Shown: positions 18,702 to 26,100, numbered from the stretch's first letter. The stretch is DNA of 36,224 nucleotides from Lachnospiraceae bacterium (GCA_028724245.1 JAQYDI010000049.1:1-36224), one strand, 5' to 3'. The notes: generated by a model from the sequence alone, not told the origin. Numbers and translations are program-made.

Positions 18702-19361
18702 TTATGAAAATAAATTTGAAAATTCACTGCCAAACAGTTCTCCCAGCGTTGCTCCCATCTGTTTTTGCGGCCGGAACAGATCCACGATTGGTTTCATCAC
18801 CTTATTGAACTGCTCCCTGTTCAGAGACAGACGATAGATATCCGCCGTATTGCGTGCATCCCAAAGCGCATCATGCTGACGGCCCTCAAACTGCTCACCG
18901 ATTGCATGCACCGCATCTTTCAGTCCCACCTTTTTCTCAATTCCAAGCAGTCTTCCGAACTCCACCTGATAATCCACCCAGTTCTCCAGCATCCGGGCAA
19001 GTCTGGGATCATGCTCTTCCTTCAGAGCAGCTTCCCTGCTGATCTGAATGGAATCGGAATCACTCCAGGAGTAAATTGTATACTCTTCCTCCCCCACCCA
19101 GTCATAAAACAGCTTCATGGCCTCCAGAAAATGAGGTGATTCTGCAACCTTTTCATTGGTGATCCCGGTCAGATTGGCATAATAATCCGTAATCTGCCCG
19201 TACTGCGGCTTTACGTACTGGGTAAATGAACTGATCTCTTCTCCATGCTCATCCAGCTTCACCGCACCGATTTCAATAATTTCACGCTTGCAGACCGCAC
19301 GCTGGTCTCTGTACTCCTTATTGATTTCATTCATCTCATAATCTACAAAAATATGCACCAT
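18702..19361 (-). CDS. DEDDh-family 3'-5' exonuclease
   Basis: The 219-residue product has the three exonuclease motifs of the DnaQ/RNase T fold: Asp7 and Glu9 in FVDYEMNE, an Asp in YSWSDSDSIQI, and HDALWDARNTADI with the catalytic His and Asp. It resembles stand-alone exonucleases of the KapD/EriI type, but the substrate (DNA or RNA) cannot be told from sequence. It is 35 bp downstream of the DUF4261-like gene and probably cotranscribed with it. No terminator is visible before the rimP promoter. Confidence 0.85.
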   Translation of the reverse strand: MVHIFVDYEMNEINKEYRDQRAVCKREIIEIGAVKLDEHGEEISSFTQYVKPQYGQITDYYANLTGITNEKVAESPHFLEAMKLFYDWVGEEEYTIYSWSDSDSIQISREAALKEEHDPRLARMLENWVDYQVEFGRLLGIEKKVGLKDAVHAIGEQFEGRQHDALWDARNTADIYRLSLNREQFNKVMKPIVDLFRPQKQMGATLGELFGSEFSNLFS

Positions 19362-19396
19362 AATACTTCGTTCAATCCTTTACTGTAGTCGAATCA

Positions 19397-20131
19397 TCAG
19401 AATGCAATCTTCAGAGTTGTTCCGTCAAATGCAGCAGCATCCGAACGTGTAACCGCATAGGAATGCTTTTCATCGCTTCCGATTCTCTGTCCCGGCTCCA
19501 GCGTGTCATTCTGTGTAATCAGATACGTTACGATCTGAACCATAAACTGATAAAGTTCAATCAGACCGGCCTTTGAATGAAGAATTTCCATCTCCTCCCT
19601 GTCAAAATCTTCCATGCCATAAGTATAGCTGTTCCACAGTCCATCCTTATCCTGATACAAACCGATATAAACCCAGCAGGTAACAGGAAACTCGTCCTTT
19701 ACCAGCACCTGAGCCGCTTCAATATATGTCTGCGGCCTGTGTACCGTAGGATACTGGTACAGGCCGATTACATTGTCCTGCTTCAGCATACTGGAAGCAA
19801 TCATGGTAAACAGTACATGACGCTGCAGAGGATTTTCGCAGTCCATGACGCCAATCTCCACATGTCCCACATGCATGGCAGCAGCCTTCGAAGCCTCCGC
19901 CCATTCATAATTGCGGGTACCTGCCTCCTCAGCCCCCTGTTTAGGCGCAGGAACCAGCATACACGCAATGTGAACATCACCTACTGCAAACTGAAACGAA
20001 AACTCCTCTGCTTCTTCTGTAATCTCCATCTTCCAGTCATCAAAAAGCTGCATGCGGAACATATCCCAGTCATATGTATAATCTTTCAACAGCACGCAGC
20101 CCGCCAGAATCTTTACATTATTCTCTTCCAT
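19397..20131 (-). CDS. DUF4261-like protein of unknown function
   Basis: The 244-residue product resembles DUF4261 proteins: an N-terminal part with VLLKDYTYDWDMFRMQLF and QFAVGDVHIACMLVPAPKQG, a middle section with HVLFTMIASSMLKQ, and a C-terminal section with YLITQNDTLEPGQRIGSDEK. There is no signal peptide or membrane segment, so it is likely cytoplasmic. ATG at 20129-20131 follows AGGAG by 10 bases. Its function is unknown; it likely shares a transcript with the exonuclease gene. Confidence 0.6.
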   Translation of the reverse strand: MEENNVKILAGCVLLKDYTYDWDMFRMQLFDDWKMEITEEAEEFSFQFAVGDVHIACMLVPAPKQGAEEAGTRNYEWAEASKAAAMHVGHVEIGVMDCENPLQRHVLFTMIASSMLKQDNVIGLYQYPTVHRPQTYIEAAQVLVKDEFPVTCWVYIGLYQDKDGLWNSYTYGMEDFDREEMEILHSKAGLIELYQFMVQIVTYLITQNDTLEPGQRIGSDEKHSYAVTRSDAAAFDGTTLKIAF

Positions 20132-20160
20132 CTATCGTAATCTCCTTTTGTTTTATTCTA

Positions 20161-20189
20161 ATACTACTCCAAATTTCATTTTTAATCAA
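20161..20189 (-). promoter_or_regulatory. Promoter of the DUF4261-exonuclease pair
   Basis: On the minus strand TTGATT (20184-20189) and TAGTAT (20161-20166) are 17 bp apart, about 30 bp before the start of the DUF4261-like gene. Confidence 0.55.
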
Positions 20190-20261
20190 CACTAACGTGA
20201 AATTAACAAAAAACTGCTGCTGTTTTGTGCAGATAGACATATCACATAAACAGATTCAATC

Positions 20262-20290
20262 TTGTAAATCTTGCAAAAACATAATATAAT
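20262..20290 (+). promoter_or_regulatory. Promoter of the GntR gene
   Basis: TTGTAA (20262-20267) and a perfect TATAAT (20285-20290) are separated by 17 bp, about 90 bp upstream of the start codon. An inverted repeat covers the expected transcription start. Confidence 0.75.
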
Positions 20291-20311
20291 CTACTTATAA
20301 GTATTGTAGAT
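20289..20311 (+). promoter_or_regulatory. Inverted repeat overlapping the GntR transcription start
   Basis: ATCTAC (20289-20294) and GTAGAT (20306-20311) form an inverted repeat with an 11-bp spacer, with a further CTTATAAG palindrome inside (20294-20301). It begins in the -10 element and covers the expected start of transcription, the place for an autorepression operator. Binding by the adjacent GntR protein is inference. Confidence 0.5.
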
Positions 20312-20382
20312 ATCCAATCGGACTCAGTATATGAAAGCATCAAGCTTCAACTGAGATATATTTTCACAAAAGGAGGCTTCAT

Positions 20383-21081
20383 ATGAGCACAACCACATCG
20401 CAGCAGACTCTGCCGCAGAAAGCAGCTGATGCCATCATCCGCCTTATTCAGACTGAAAATTTTACTGCAGGCACCAAACTTCCCAATGAATATGAACTGT
20501 CTCATATGCTGAACGTCAGCAGAAATACCGTACGGGAAGCAATCAAGCTGCTGGTTTCCCGCAATATACTGGAAGTCCGCCGGGGGGCAGGTACATTCGT
20601 ATCAGACAAACAGGGACTCGGCGATGACCCTCTCGGATTGTCCATGATCGTAGATCAGCCCCGTCTGTACCGTGATCTTCTGCAGGTATGCCTTCTGACC
20701 GAACCCAAATGCGCAGCATTTGCAGCGCAGTATGCCACATCGGAAGATATCGGAAAACTGCATCTGCTTGTTTCTGAACTGAAAGAACTTCTTCTAAAAA
20801 ACACTCTTCATACGGGAAATGATGCAGCATTCCATCTCTGTATCTCCCACTGCAGCGGCAATATGATACTTCACAATATCAACACCGCCATTTACAACAA
20901 ACTGGTCCAGCAGGAAACACCGAACTCGTCGGCAGAAAAACTTCAGCTCTTCAATGACCACCTGCGTATTCTTCAGGCAATTGAACTCCATGATTCCTGC
21001 GGAGCTTATGATGCAATGCTTTCTCATCTCATGCATCATCAGGAACATCTGCCGAATGCTGACATCCTGCTCTCTAAATGA
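20383..21081 (+). CDS. GntR/FadR-type transcriptional regulator (FCD domain)
   Basis: The 232-residue product has an N-terminal GntR winged helix (about 9-75) with GTKLPNEYELSHMLNVSRNT, VREAIKLLVSRNILEVRRGAG and TFVS, followed by an all-helical FCD ligand domain. Candidate metal/ligand residues are in DAAFHLCISHCSGN and LFNDHLRILQAI, with LSHLMHHQEHL at the end. FCD regulators usually sense small carboxylates or sugar acids and control an adjacent catabolic operon; none is adjacent here, so the target is unknown. ATG has AGGAGG 6 bases upstream. It is followed by tRNA genes with their own promoter. Confidence 0.92.
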   Translation: MSTTTSQQTLPQKAADAIIRLIQTENFTAGTKLPNEYELSHMLNVSRNTVREAIKLLVSRNILEVRRGAGTFVSDKQGLGDDPLGLSMIVDQPRLYRDLLQVCLLTEPKCAAFAAQYATSEDIGKLHLLVSELKELLLKNTLHTGNDAAFHLCISHCSGNMILHNINTAIYNKLVQQETPNSSAEKLQLFNDHLRILQAIELHDSCGAYDAMLSHLMHHQEHLPNADILLSK

Positions 21082-21149
21082 CAGAAGAATTGCGTATAAT
21101 GGATATATTATTTTGAAAAAATAATTTTAAAAAAAATTTTAAAAAACTA

Positions 21150-21178
21150 TTGACATTTTTCTCATAGTAGTATATACT
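21150..21178 (+). promoter_or_regulatory. Promoter of the tRNA pair
   Basis: TTGACA (21150-21155) and TATACT (21173-21178) have a 17-bp spacer and lie within a very AT-rich stretch (21105-21150) resembling an UP element. The first tRNA begins 18 bp after the -10. Confidence 0.88.
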
Positions 21179-21195
21179 GTCAAAGTCAGCGAAAT

Positions 21196-21269
21196 CGAGG
21201 TGTGGCTCAGTTTGGTAGAGCGCCGTGTTCGGGACGCGGAGGCCGCAAGTTCGAATCTTGTCACCTCGA
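21196..21269 (+). tRNA. tRNA-Pro (anticodon CGG)
   Basis: The cloverleaf can be drawn by eye: acceptor CGAGGTG/CACCTCG with discriminator A, D arm GCTC/GAGC, anticodon stem CCGTG/CGCGG with loop TTCGGGA giving anticodon CGG, five-base variable loop, and T arm GCAAG-TTCGAAT-CTTGT. CCA is not encoded. It reads CCG codons. Confidence 0.95.
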
Positions 21270-21286
21270 TTTAATTGATAATATAT

Positions 21287-21358
21287 GGCTCGTTGGTCAA
21301 GCGGTTAAGACGCCGCCCTCTCACGGCGGAAACAGGGGTTCGATTCCCCTACGGGCTA
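21287..21358 (+). tRNA. tRNA-Glu (anticodon CTC)
   Basis: Acceptor arms GGCTCGT (21287-21293) and ACGGGCT (21351-21357) pair with two G-T pairs, discriminator A. The D loop is GGTCAAGCGGTTAAGAC, the anticodon stem is CCGCC/GGCGG with loop CTCTCAC, giving CTC, and the T arm is AGGGG-TTCGATT-CCCCT. It follows the Pro gene by 17 bp and is cotranscribed with it. Confidence 0.95.
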
Positions 21359-21365
21359 CTTACAG

Positions 21366-21396
21366 ACTTCCATTCTTTGTAGGATGGAAGTTTTTT
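21366..21396 (+). terminator. Terminator of the tRNA pair
   Basis: ACTTCCAT (21366-21373) pairs with ATGGAAGT (21384-21391), and the stem runs into TTTTTT. It begins 8 bp after tRNA-Glu. Confidence 0.9.
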
Positions 21397-21429
21397 GTAT
21401 AAATAATCCGAACAATTTCTGTCCCTATT

Positions 21430-21894
21430 TCAACAAAACAACCTGTCTGCAAACATCACCAGAATCATACCAGCAGAAAGGAATGCCCCAAAAGGAATCT
21501 CCATCGCTGCGAATTCTGCCGGATCCCTGTTTCCGCGAAGCCAGAAGCAGCCGGCAGCAGATAAAAGAGACAGCACACCTCCCGCCAGAAAAGCCACAAA
21601 TCCCCCTGCCATACCCAGCAAACAGCCCGAAACAAACATCAAACGGATATCGCCCCCTCCCAGTCCCTTCAACTGAAAAAACAACAGATTGACAAGTTCC
21701 AAAGCCGCAGCACACAGCAGACCTGCGGCCAGAGCCTCTGCAATCCCTTCGCAGCGCATCAGCACCAGACAGACCAGCAGGAAGGTCTCTATTTTTCCGA
21801 TTTTACGCATACACACATCCTTTACTGCAATATAGACAAGCAGTGCAATAATCAAAACAGCTGCTGAAATCTGTTGTATGCTCTCATATACCAT
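21430..21894 (-). CDS. Minimal A24-type prepilin peptidase
   Basis: The 154-residue membrane protein has the two catalytic aspartates of GxGD-type aspartyl proteases: Asp26 in YIAVKDVCMRKIG and Asp82 in KGLGGGDIRL. Several hydrophobic segments surround them. It corresponds to the peptidase domain only, without the N-terminal methyltransferase domain of full-length PilD. Such proteins cut the leader peptides of type IV pilins or Tad/Flp pilins. No pilin or assembly gene is in the window, so its substrate is elsewhere or unknown. The GGGGG ribosome site lies 8 bases before ATG at 21892-21894. Confidence 0.85.
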   Translation of the reverse strand: MVYESIQQISAAVLIIALLVYIAVKDVCMRKIGKIETFLLVCLVLMRCEGIAEALAAGLLCAAALELVNLLFFQLKGLGGGDIRLMFVSGCLLGMAGGFVAFLAGGVLSLLSAAGCFWLRGNRDPAEFAAMEIPFGAFLSAGMILVMFADRLFC

Positions 21895-21962
21895 AAACTG
21901 CGCCCCCTTTTGTTTTTATCACGTGTTTTTTATGATTTTATATAATTATTTTTTATGCACAT

Positions 21963-21991
21963 ATTATGTCATGATTTCCGATGAAATGCAA
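21963..21991 (-). promoter_or_regulatory. Promoter of the prepilin peptidase gene
   Basis: On the minus strand TTGCAT (21986-21991) and CATAAT (21963-21968) are 17 bp apart and lie about 70 bp before the start codon in AT-rich DNA. Confidence 0.6.
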
Positions 21992-22067
21992 TTAAATATT
22001 CCTTAATTAATTATAAAATTAAGCAAAACACATATAAAAAGAATCAGGGAACACAGTCTTCTATTAT

Positions 22068-22114
22068 AAAAAAGAGACAGACCGCATTATTTTTCACACG
22101 GTTGTCTCTTTTTT
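22068..22114 (-). terminator. Bidirectional terminator after the NYN gene
   Basis: AAAAAAGAGACAGACCG (22068-22084) pairs with CGGTTGTCTCTTTTTT (22099-22114) with one bulge. The arms end in A6 and T6 runs, so the hairpin has a U-tract in both directions. It serves minus-strand transcripts from the NYN gene, about 100 nt past its stop. Confidence 0.88.
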
Positions 22115-22190
22115 GCTCCTGCATATGCCGGATCGTTTTCTGAAATTCTGCCTGACGGATATGCCTCACCTGGAAACACACAGTGTTTTC

Positions 22191-22213
22191 GAGGCTGGCT
22201 CTGAACAGTTAAC
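22191..22213 (+). repeat. Dispersed intergenic repeat, copy B
   Basis: GGCTGGCTCTGAACAGTTAAC abuts the stop codon of the minus-strand NYN gene. It shares the TGGCTCTGAACAG core with copies C and D; its left part differs. Confidence 0.65.
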
Positions 22214-24040
22214 TTATTTTAACACTTTAATGGAATGATATACGTTACGTCCCTTTTCCTGTCCAAGAAGTTTAACAATGGCAGAATACAGTTCCTTCTT
22301 ATCTTTGGAATGATTGATCAGGCGAACTACTTCTCCTGTCCAATCTGCACCTGCAGCTTCTTCACATTTGGCAATTACATCCGCCTCAATAATCGGGATT
22401 CTGATTTCAGGAATATAATCCGTTTTTTCCTTTTTCGGCGGTCTTCCACGTTTTACACGGCCAGTTGAACGTGAAGCACGGGAACGTGACTTTTTCTCCT
22501 GACCCGCATCATCGTCCGCTGCACCGGTATCCTCCATAACAACATCTGTTTTTCCAGAAGATACGGGGTCTTCCTGCAGCATATTTTTTACAGTCGTTTT
22601 CTCAGACTTTTTCCCGGCTTTTCCTACAGTTTTCTTTCCGGCTGCTTCTTCAGCTCTCTTTTCAGCTGCTTCTTCAGCTTTCTTTTCAGCTGCTTCTTCA
22701 ACCTTCTTTCCGGCTGTTTCCTCAGTCTTCTTTCCGGCTGTTTCTTCAGCTTTCTTTTCAGCTGCTTCTTCAGCCTTCTTTCCGGCTGTTTCTTCAGCTT
22801 TCTTTTCAGCTGCTTCTTCAACCTTCTTTCCGGCTGCTTCTTCAGCCTTCTTTCCGGCTGCTTCTTCAGTTTTCTTTCCGGCTGCTTCTTCAACCTCTTT
22901 TACAGTGTTCTCTGCTGTTTTTTCCATAGCTTTTTCCGTTGTTTCTGTAAAAGAGCCCTTTTTAGCAGTACTTCCGTAAAGTCCGCTGTCTGTTTTCAAT
23001 ATTCCGTCTGCTGTAAAGCCGGATTCTACCAGAATTCCGGTTCTGATTCCGGTCACTACATATGCCGCAGCAGATTCTTTTTTCGGTTTCGGGGCTTCCA
23101 TTTTCTCACGTTTTTCTAATACTTCCGGTTTTTCCAAAACTTCCGTTTTCTCAGATTTTTCCGGTACGTTCAAAGCTTCCGGTTTTTCCGTAACTTCCGA
23201 TGTTCTCAAAACCTCCAGTTTTTCTGTATTTTCAGATTTAACCGAAATTTCCTGCGCTTCCACAGCTTCCGGCATTTCCGTTTTATCCGTTTCCGCCGCC
23301 GTTTTTAAAACCTCTGTATTCTCAGCTTTTACCTGAACTTCCGGTATTTCCGTCGGATATATACCTGATTCTCTGATCCTGTCGACTGTTTTTTCTCCCT
23401 CTGCACGTTCTTCAACGTAATTCTCCGTATAATTGTTTTTCCGGGAACCACGTCCGGTTCTGCCGCCTTTCAGATAGCGGCTGCCCCTTTCACGTCTGCG
23501 GGAATTTCTGCCGCCGAAGGAATCAGCCCCGGCACGTTCCGCTGTCTCCACACGCTCATTCTGCCCCGATCGTTCATTCTGATTTCTGTCTGAGCCGACC
23601 ATATTCTGAACAGATGCATCCATCTGTATTTCTGCAGCCGTTTCTCCTGTAGTTTCCGCTGTATGAACTGCTTCCGACACCCTTGAAATTTCCGATACTC
23701 TCTGAATATGAATTCGGTCATCCAGTTTTTTCCAGAATTCGATCAGGTGATCATAAGCCTTGTCATTGCTGACAATCACAAAATCCGTTTCTCCTCTGCC
23801 GCCGGCGAGAAACCCCAGATAACTGCAGAGCTGATGATCCAGCGCATCCCTCTCTCCCGTTACCGCTTTATGCATGACGATCTCCGATTCGCTGCTGCGA
23901 ATCATTTCCATCATATCGATCGTTATTTTATTCTCCCGCGCGCTCCAGAACAGATGCACGCTGTCTTCTTTTTTGATACGATCCATGCCGGCCAGTCCGC
24001 CGGATTTAACATTTTCAAAATCAATTAAATATGTACTCAA
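22214..24040 (-). CDS. NYN (PIN-like) domain protein with octapeptide repeats and AT-hook-like motif
   Basis: The N-terminal 115 residues form a NYN/PIN-like nuclease domain: YLIDFENVKSGGL (Asp7), a middle GERDALDHQLCSYLGFLAGG, and FVIVSNDKAYDHLIEFW (Asp93). NYN domains are putative Mg-dependent RNases. Residues 115-380 are charged and disordered, including an Arg/Gly-rich stretch near 177-200. Residues 383-470 are eleven octapeptides of the type (A/T/V)EE(A/T)A(G/E)KK. An AT-hook-like RVKRGRPPKK lies at 528-537, and a conserved-looking helical domain closes the protein (543-608). The start is TTG at 24038-24040 with GAGAGG 7 bases upstream. The substrate is unknown; nucleic acid binding is inferred. 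Confidence 0.8.
   Translation of the reverse strand: MSTYLIDFENVKSGGLAGMDRIKKEDSVHLFWSARENKITIDMMEMIRSSESEIVMHKAVTGERDALDHQLCSYLGFLAGGRGETDFVIVSNDKAYDHLIEFWKKLDDRIHIQRVSEISRVSEAVHTAETTGETAAEIQMDASVQNMVGSDRNQNERSGQNERVETAERAGADSFGGRNSRRRERGSRYLKGGRTGRGSRKNNYTENYVEERAEGEKTVDRIRESGIYPTEIPEVQVKAENTEVLKTAAETDKTEMPEAVEAQEISVKSENTEKLEVLRTSEVTEKPEALNVPEKSEKTEVLEKPEVLEKREKMEAPKPKKESAAAYVVTGIRTGILVESGFTADGILKTDSGLYGSTAKKGSFTETTEKAMEKTAENTVKEVEEAAGKKTEEAAGKKAEEAAGKKVEEAAEKKAEETAGKKAEEAAEKKAEETAGKKTEETAGKKVEEAAEKKAEEAAEKRAEEAAGKKTVGKAGKKSEKTTVKNMLQEDPVSSGKTDVVMEDTGAADDDAGQEKKSRSRASRSTGRVKRGRPPKKEKTDYIPEIRIPIIEADVIAKCEEAAGADWTGEVVRLINHSKDKKELYSAIVKLLGQEKGRNVYHSIKVLK
22631..22894 (-). repeat. 24-bp coding minisatellite in the NYN gene
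   Basis: Eleven consecutive 24-bp units encode octapeptides such as VEEAAGKK, AEETAGKK and AEEAAEKK (residues 383-470). Variation is at the first and sixth positions and in Ala/Thr at the fourth. The peptide would form a long charged helix. Confidence 0.93.
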
Positions 24041-24119
24041 TTCGAATCCTCTCTTCTTTTTCTCTTTGGCGCAGCAGAGAAAACAGCAGAAAACGCCCGA
24101 AACCCTGCCCCGGCATGCC

Positions 24120-24683
24120 TCAGGCCAGGATGCCCAGATGTTCCAGAAGGATCTTGAGTCCGAGAAGAATCAGAATGATTCCTCCGGCCATTTCCGCTTT
24201 CGATTTATATCTGGTTCCGAAAACGCTTCCAATCTTCACTCCTGCTGCTGAAAATACAAATGTTGTACAGCCGATAAATATTGCTGCTGCCACAATATTC
24301 ACCCGCAGAAAAGCAAATGTAATCCCTACCGCCAGCGCATCAATACTCGTGGCAACCGCCATGACAAACATGGTTTTTATACCAAAGGAATTATTCACTT
24401 CTTCCTCTTCTTCCGAAAAAGCTTCTTTTATCATATTTCCGCCGATCACTGCCAGCAGTACAAATGCAATCCAGTGATCAAATGCCGTAATATAATCTGC
24501 AAATGAAGCACCGAGAATGTAACCCAGAACCGGCATCAGCGCCTGAAAACCGCCAAACCAGATTCCGGCGAGTCCCATCTCGCGGACTCCAACCTTCCCG
24601 CCGGCAAGTCCTTTACAGATTGAAACGGCAAACGCATCCATTGACAATCCCACTGCAAGTATAAAAAGCTCCACTAATCCCAT
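24120..24683 (-). CDS. mntP: Manganese efflux pump MntP
   Basis: The 187-residue membrane protein has six hydrophobic segments in two inverted halves, each with the family motif: LSMDAFAVSICKGLA near the start and ATSIDALAVGITFAFL in the middle. It exports Mn2+. The frame extends upstream, but ATG at 24681-24683 follows AGGAGG closely and gives the family length. The gene is under a manganese riboswitch, which supports the assignment. The NYN gene follows 79 bp downstream in the same orientation with no clear terminator between them. Confidence 0.94.
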   Translation of the reverse strand: MGLVELFILAVGLSMDAFAVSICKGLAGGKVGVREMGLAGIWFGGFQALMPVLGYILGASFADYITAFDHWIAFVLLAVIGGNMIKEAFSEEEEEVNNSFGIKTMFVMAVATSIDALAVGITFAFLRVNIVAAAIFIGCTTFVFSAAGVKIGSVFGTRYKSKAEMAGGIILILLGLKILLEHLGILA

Positions 24684-24739
24684 CGTTTTTCCTCCTGACT
24701 GGTCATCTGTAAAATTCAGGCATTTCACGCCTGTTTATG

Positions 24740-24764
24740 AAATTTGCCTGACTCTGAGAGTTTA
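24740..24764 (+). repeat. Dispersed intergenic repeat, copy E (divergent)
   Basis: AAATTTGCCTGACTCTGAGA followed by GTTTA aligns with copies A, C and D but has diverged in the GAACAG part. It lies in the mntP leader, between the second terminator-like hairpin and the start codon. Confidence 0.5.
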
Positions 24765-24852
24765 AAAAGAATCCCGTTCCACGGGATTCTCCGCCTGCGG
24801 CTGGTCACTTCAGTGATATCTTCCTTTCCGCCGCAATGCGATTCCTGCGGAG
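24765..24852 (-). promoter_or_regulatory. Second structured block and terminator-like hairpin in the mntP leader
   Basis: On the minus strand a closing stem (24847-24852 CTCCGC with 24789-24794 GCGGAG) encloses small hairpins, including TCAC-TGAA-GTGA (24805-24816). It is followed directly by GAATCCCG-TGGAA-CGGGATTC (24769-24790... arms 24783-24790 and 24769-24777 region) and a T run. The second hairpin looks like an intrinsic terminator between the riboswitch and mntP. I recognise no RNA family; it could be a small inserted element. Confidence 0.5.
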
Positions 24853-24886
24853 CGTTGTATAACAGGAAACACAGTTTTCTGTTATA

Positions 24887-24967
24887 CAAAAAAACGAGAC
24901 TCATGCGCAGCAATCCGAAGAAGCGATCCATACATTGCTTCCCGAACTGCTGCGCATGAGTCTCGTT
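24887..24967 (-). terminator. Expression-platform terminator of the mntP riboswitch
   Basis: A perfect 19-bp stem (24949-24967 region with 24894-24912, ACGAGACTCATGCGCAGCA) is followed on the minus strand by seven T (24887-24893). It begins directly after the riboswitch aptamer, as expected for a transcriptional riboswitch. In the family, Mn binding stabilises the aptamer and prevents termination. Confidence 0.85.
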
Positions 24968-25042
24968 CATTAAGATATGCCAGACCGGATGGTCAGTATG
25001 TTGACATATCACACTATCGTGCAAACTACTCCCTCACAGGCA
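24968..25042 (-). promoter_or_regulatory. yybP-ykoY manganese riboswitch
   Basis: On the minus strand the two conserved loop sequences of this class are present in order and spacing: GAGGGAGTAG (about 25026-25035) and GTCAACATACTGACC (24991-25005). They lie in a short leader between a consensus promoter and a terminator, upstream of mntP, a classic target of this riboswitch. Confidence 0.88.
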
Positions 25043-25050
25043 GTTCCTAC

Positions 25051-25080
25051 ATTATACCCATAACATAAAGCATCTGTCAA
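25051..25080 (-). promoter_or_regulatory. Promoter of mntP
   Basis: On the minus strand perfect TTGACA (25075-25080) and TATAAT (25051-25056) are separated by 18 bp. Transcription would start near 25044 and give a leader of about 360 nt. Confidence 0.88.
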
Positions 25081-25147
25081 GGAAAAATTATCGAAGCCGT
25101 ATTCAACACGTATGATCTGCTGATGTTGTTAATGTTCCGAACCAGAT

Positions 25148-25174
25148 AAATCTGCCTGGCTCTGAACAGCAATC
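25148..25174 (+). repeat. Dispersed intergenic repeat, copy C
   Basis: AAATCTGCCTGGCTCTGAAC followed by AGCAATC lies 5 bp from the stop of degV. It matches copy D at 23 or so of 26 positions. A partial inverted counterpart (GTTAATGTTC, about 25127-25136) precedes it. Confidence 0.7.
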
Positions 25175-25179
25175 TGAAA

Positions 25180-26049
25180 TTATTTTTTCACATCAATCGA
25201 TACACCTGCCACTTTCGGACCGGAATTGGCAGCTATCACTGCACCGATCTGATAAAATGCATCGGGAGCATAACCCAGCTTTTCAGTCATCACCTTCGCC
25301 ATCTCATCACGGGCAGACAGATCGCTGCCGTACACGATCTGATACGGTGAACCGGGTTCCATATCCGCCTGCGCCATTGCCGCAATCTTTGCAATGAGCT
25401 TGCCTTCTCCGCGCACCTTTGCCGCAGTGGAAATGGTATTGTCGGCAATCTTCATAACCGGCTTCAGATTCAGTTTATCTCCCAGAAAAGCAGCAGCACT
25501 GGGAATGCGGCCTGATTTCCCTGCATATTTCAGTGTATACATGCCGAAATAGATCCGACGCTTTTCCAGCGTCTCTTTCAGATAAGCCACCACTTCATCC
25601 GCAGTCTTTCCTTCTTTGATCATGCGGCCTGCATGTACCACGGGATAGCCGTAGAAGACAGAATATCCTGTTCCGTCGAAAATATGAATCCGCACCTTAT
25701 CCTGAAATTCCGGGTGCTCGTCGAAAAACAGATCTTTTGCCATGACAGCATTGCCATGTGTTGCAGAACCACCTGAATTAATCGTAACCAGAATCAGATC
25801 GGTATAACCTTTTTGGGCCTCCTCCAGATACATCTCCTGAAAAGAGAAGGGTGTAATCTGGGAAGTTTTGGGAATTTCATCATACTGAGACATGAGCTGA
25901 TAAAAACCGTCATTGTCAAAATCCACTCTGCTCACATAACTTTTGTCTCCCAGAACCACTTCAAAAGGAAGAATCCTGATGTCATACATCTTCTCGTCTT
26001 CATAAGAAATATCGCTGGCTGAATCAGTTATCAATCTAATTTTTTCCAT
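25180..26049 (-). CDS. DegV family fatty-acid-binding protein
   Basis: The 289-residue product begins MEKIRLITDSASDISYEDEK and has the DegV pattern: PFEVVLGDKSYV, PKTSQITPFSFQEMY with the TSQ(P/I) lipid-binding segment, VTINSGGSATHGNAVMAK and GRIPSAAAFLGDKLNLKPV. DegV/FakB-type proteins bind a fatty acid and, where a FakA kinase is present, deliver it for phosphorylation. No FakA is in the window. ATG at 26047-26049 is preferred over the frame start at 26067 because GGAG lies 9 bases upstream. Confidence 0.92.
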   Translation of the reverse strand: MEKIRLITDSASDISYEDEKMYDIRILPFEVVLGDKSYVSRVDFDNDGFYQLMSQYDEIPKTSQITPFSFQEMYLEEAQKGYTDLILVTINSGGSATHGNAVMAKDLFFDEHPEFQDKVRIHIFDGTGYSVFYGYPVVHAGRMIKEGKTADEVVAYLKETLEKRRIYFGMYTLKYAGKSGRIPSAAAFLGDKLNLKPVMKIADNTISTAAKVRGEGKLIAKIAAMAQADMEPGSPYQIVYGSDLSARDEMAKVMTEKLGYAPDAFYQIGAVIAANSGPKVAGVSIDVKK

Positions 26050-26100
26050 ATTTATAATCTCCATCAAACTTATTCTGTGAATCTCTGCGCGCCACGTCTT

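Larger units (their letters stand above)
21895..22213 (-). other. 319-bp gene-free region between the NYN and prepilin peptidase genes
   Basis: It holds, from right to left on the minus strand, repeat copy B (22191-22213), an imperfect inverted repeat with CATATGCCG and CGGATATG (about 22123-22162) that encloses an AAATTCTGCCTGAC segment similar to the dispersed repeat, a strong terminator (22068-22114), an AT-rich stretch, and the prepilin peptidase promoter (21963-21991). No coding sequence is supported. Confidence 0.7.
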
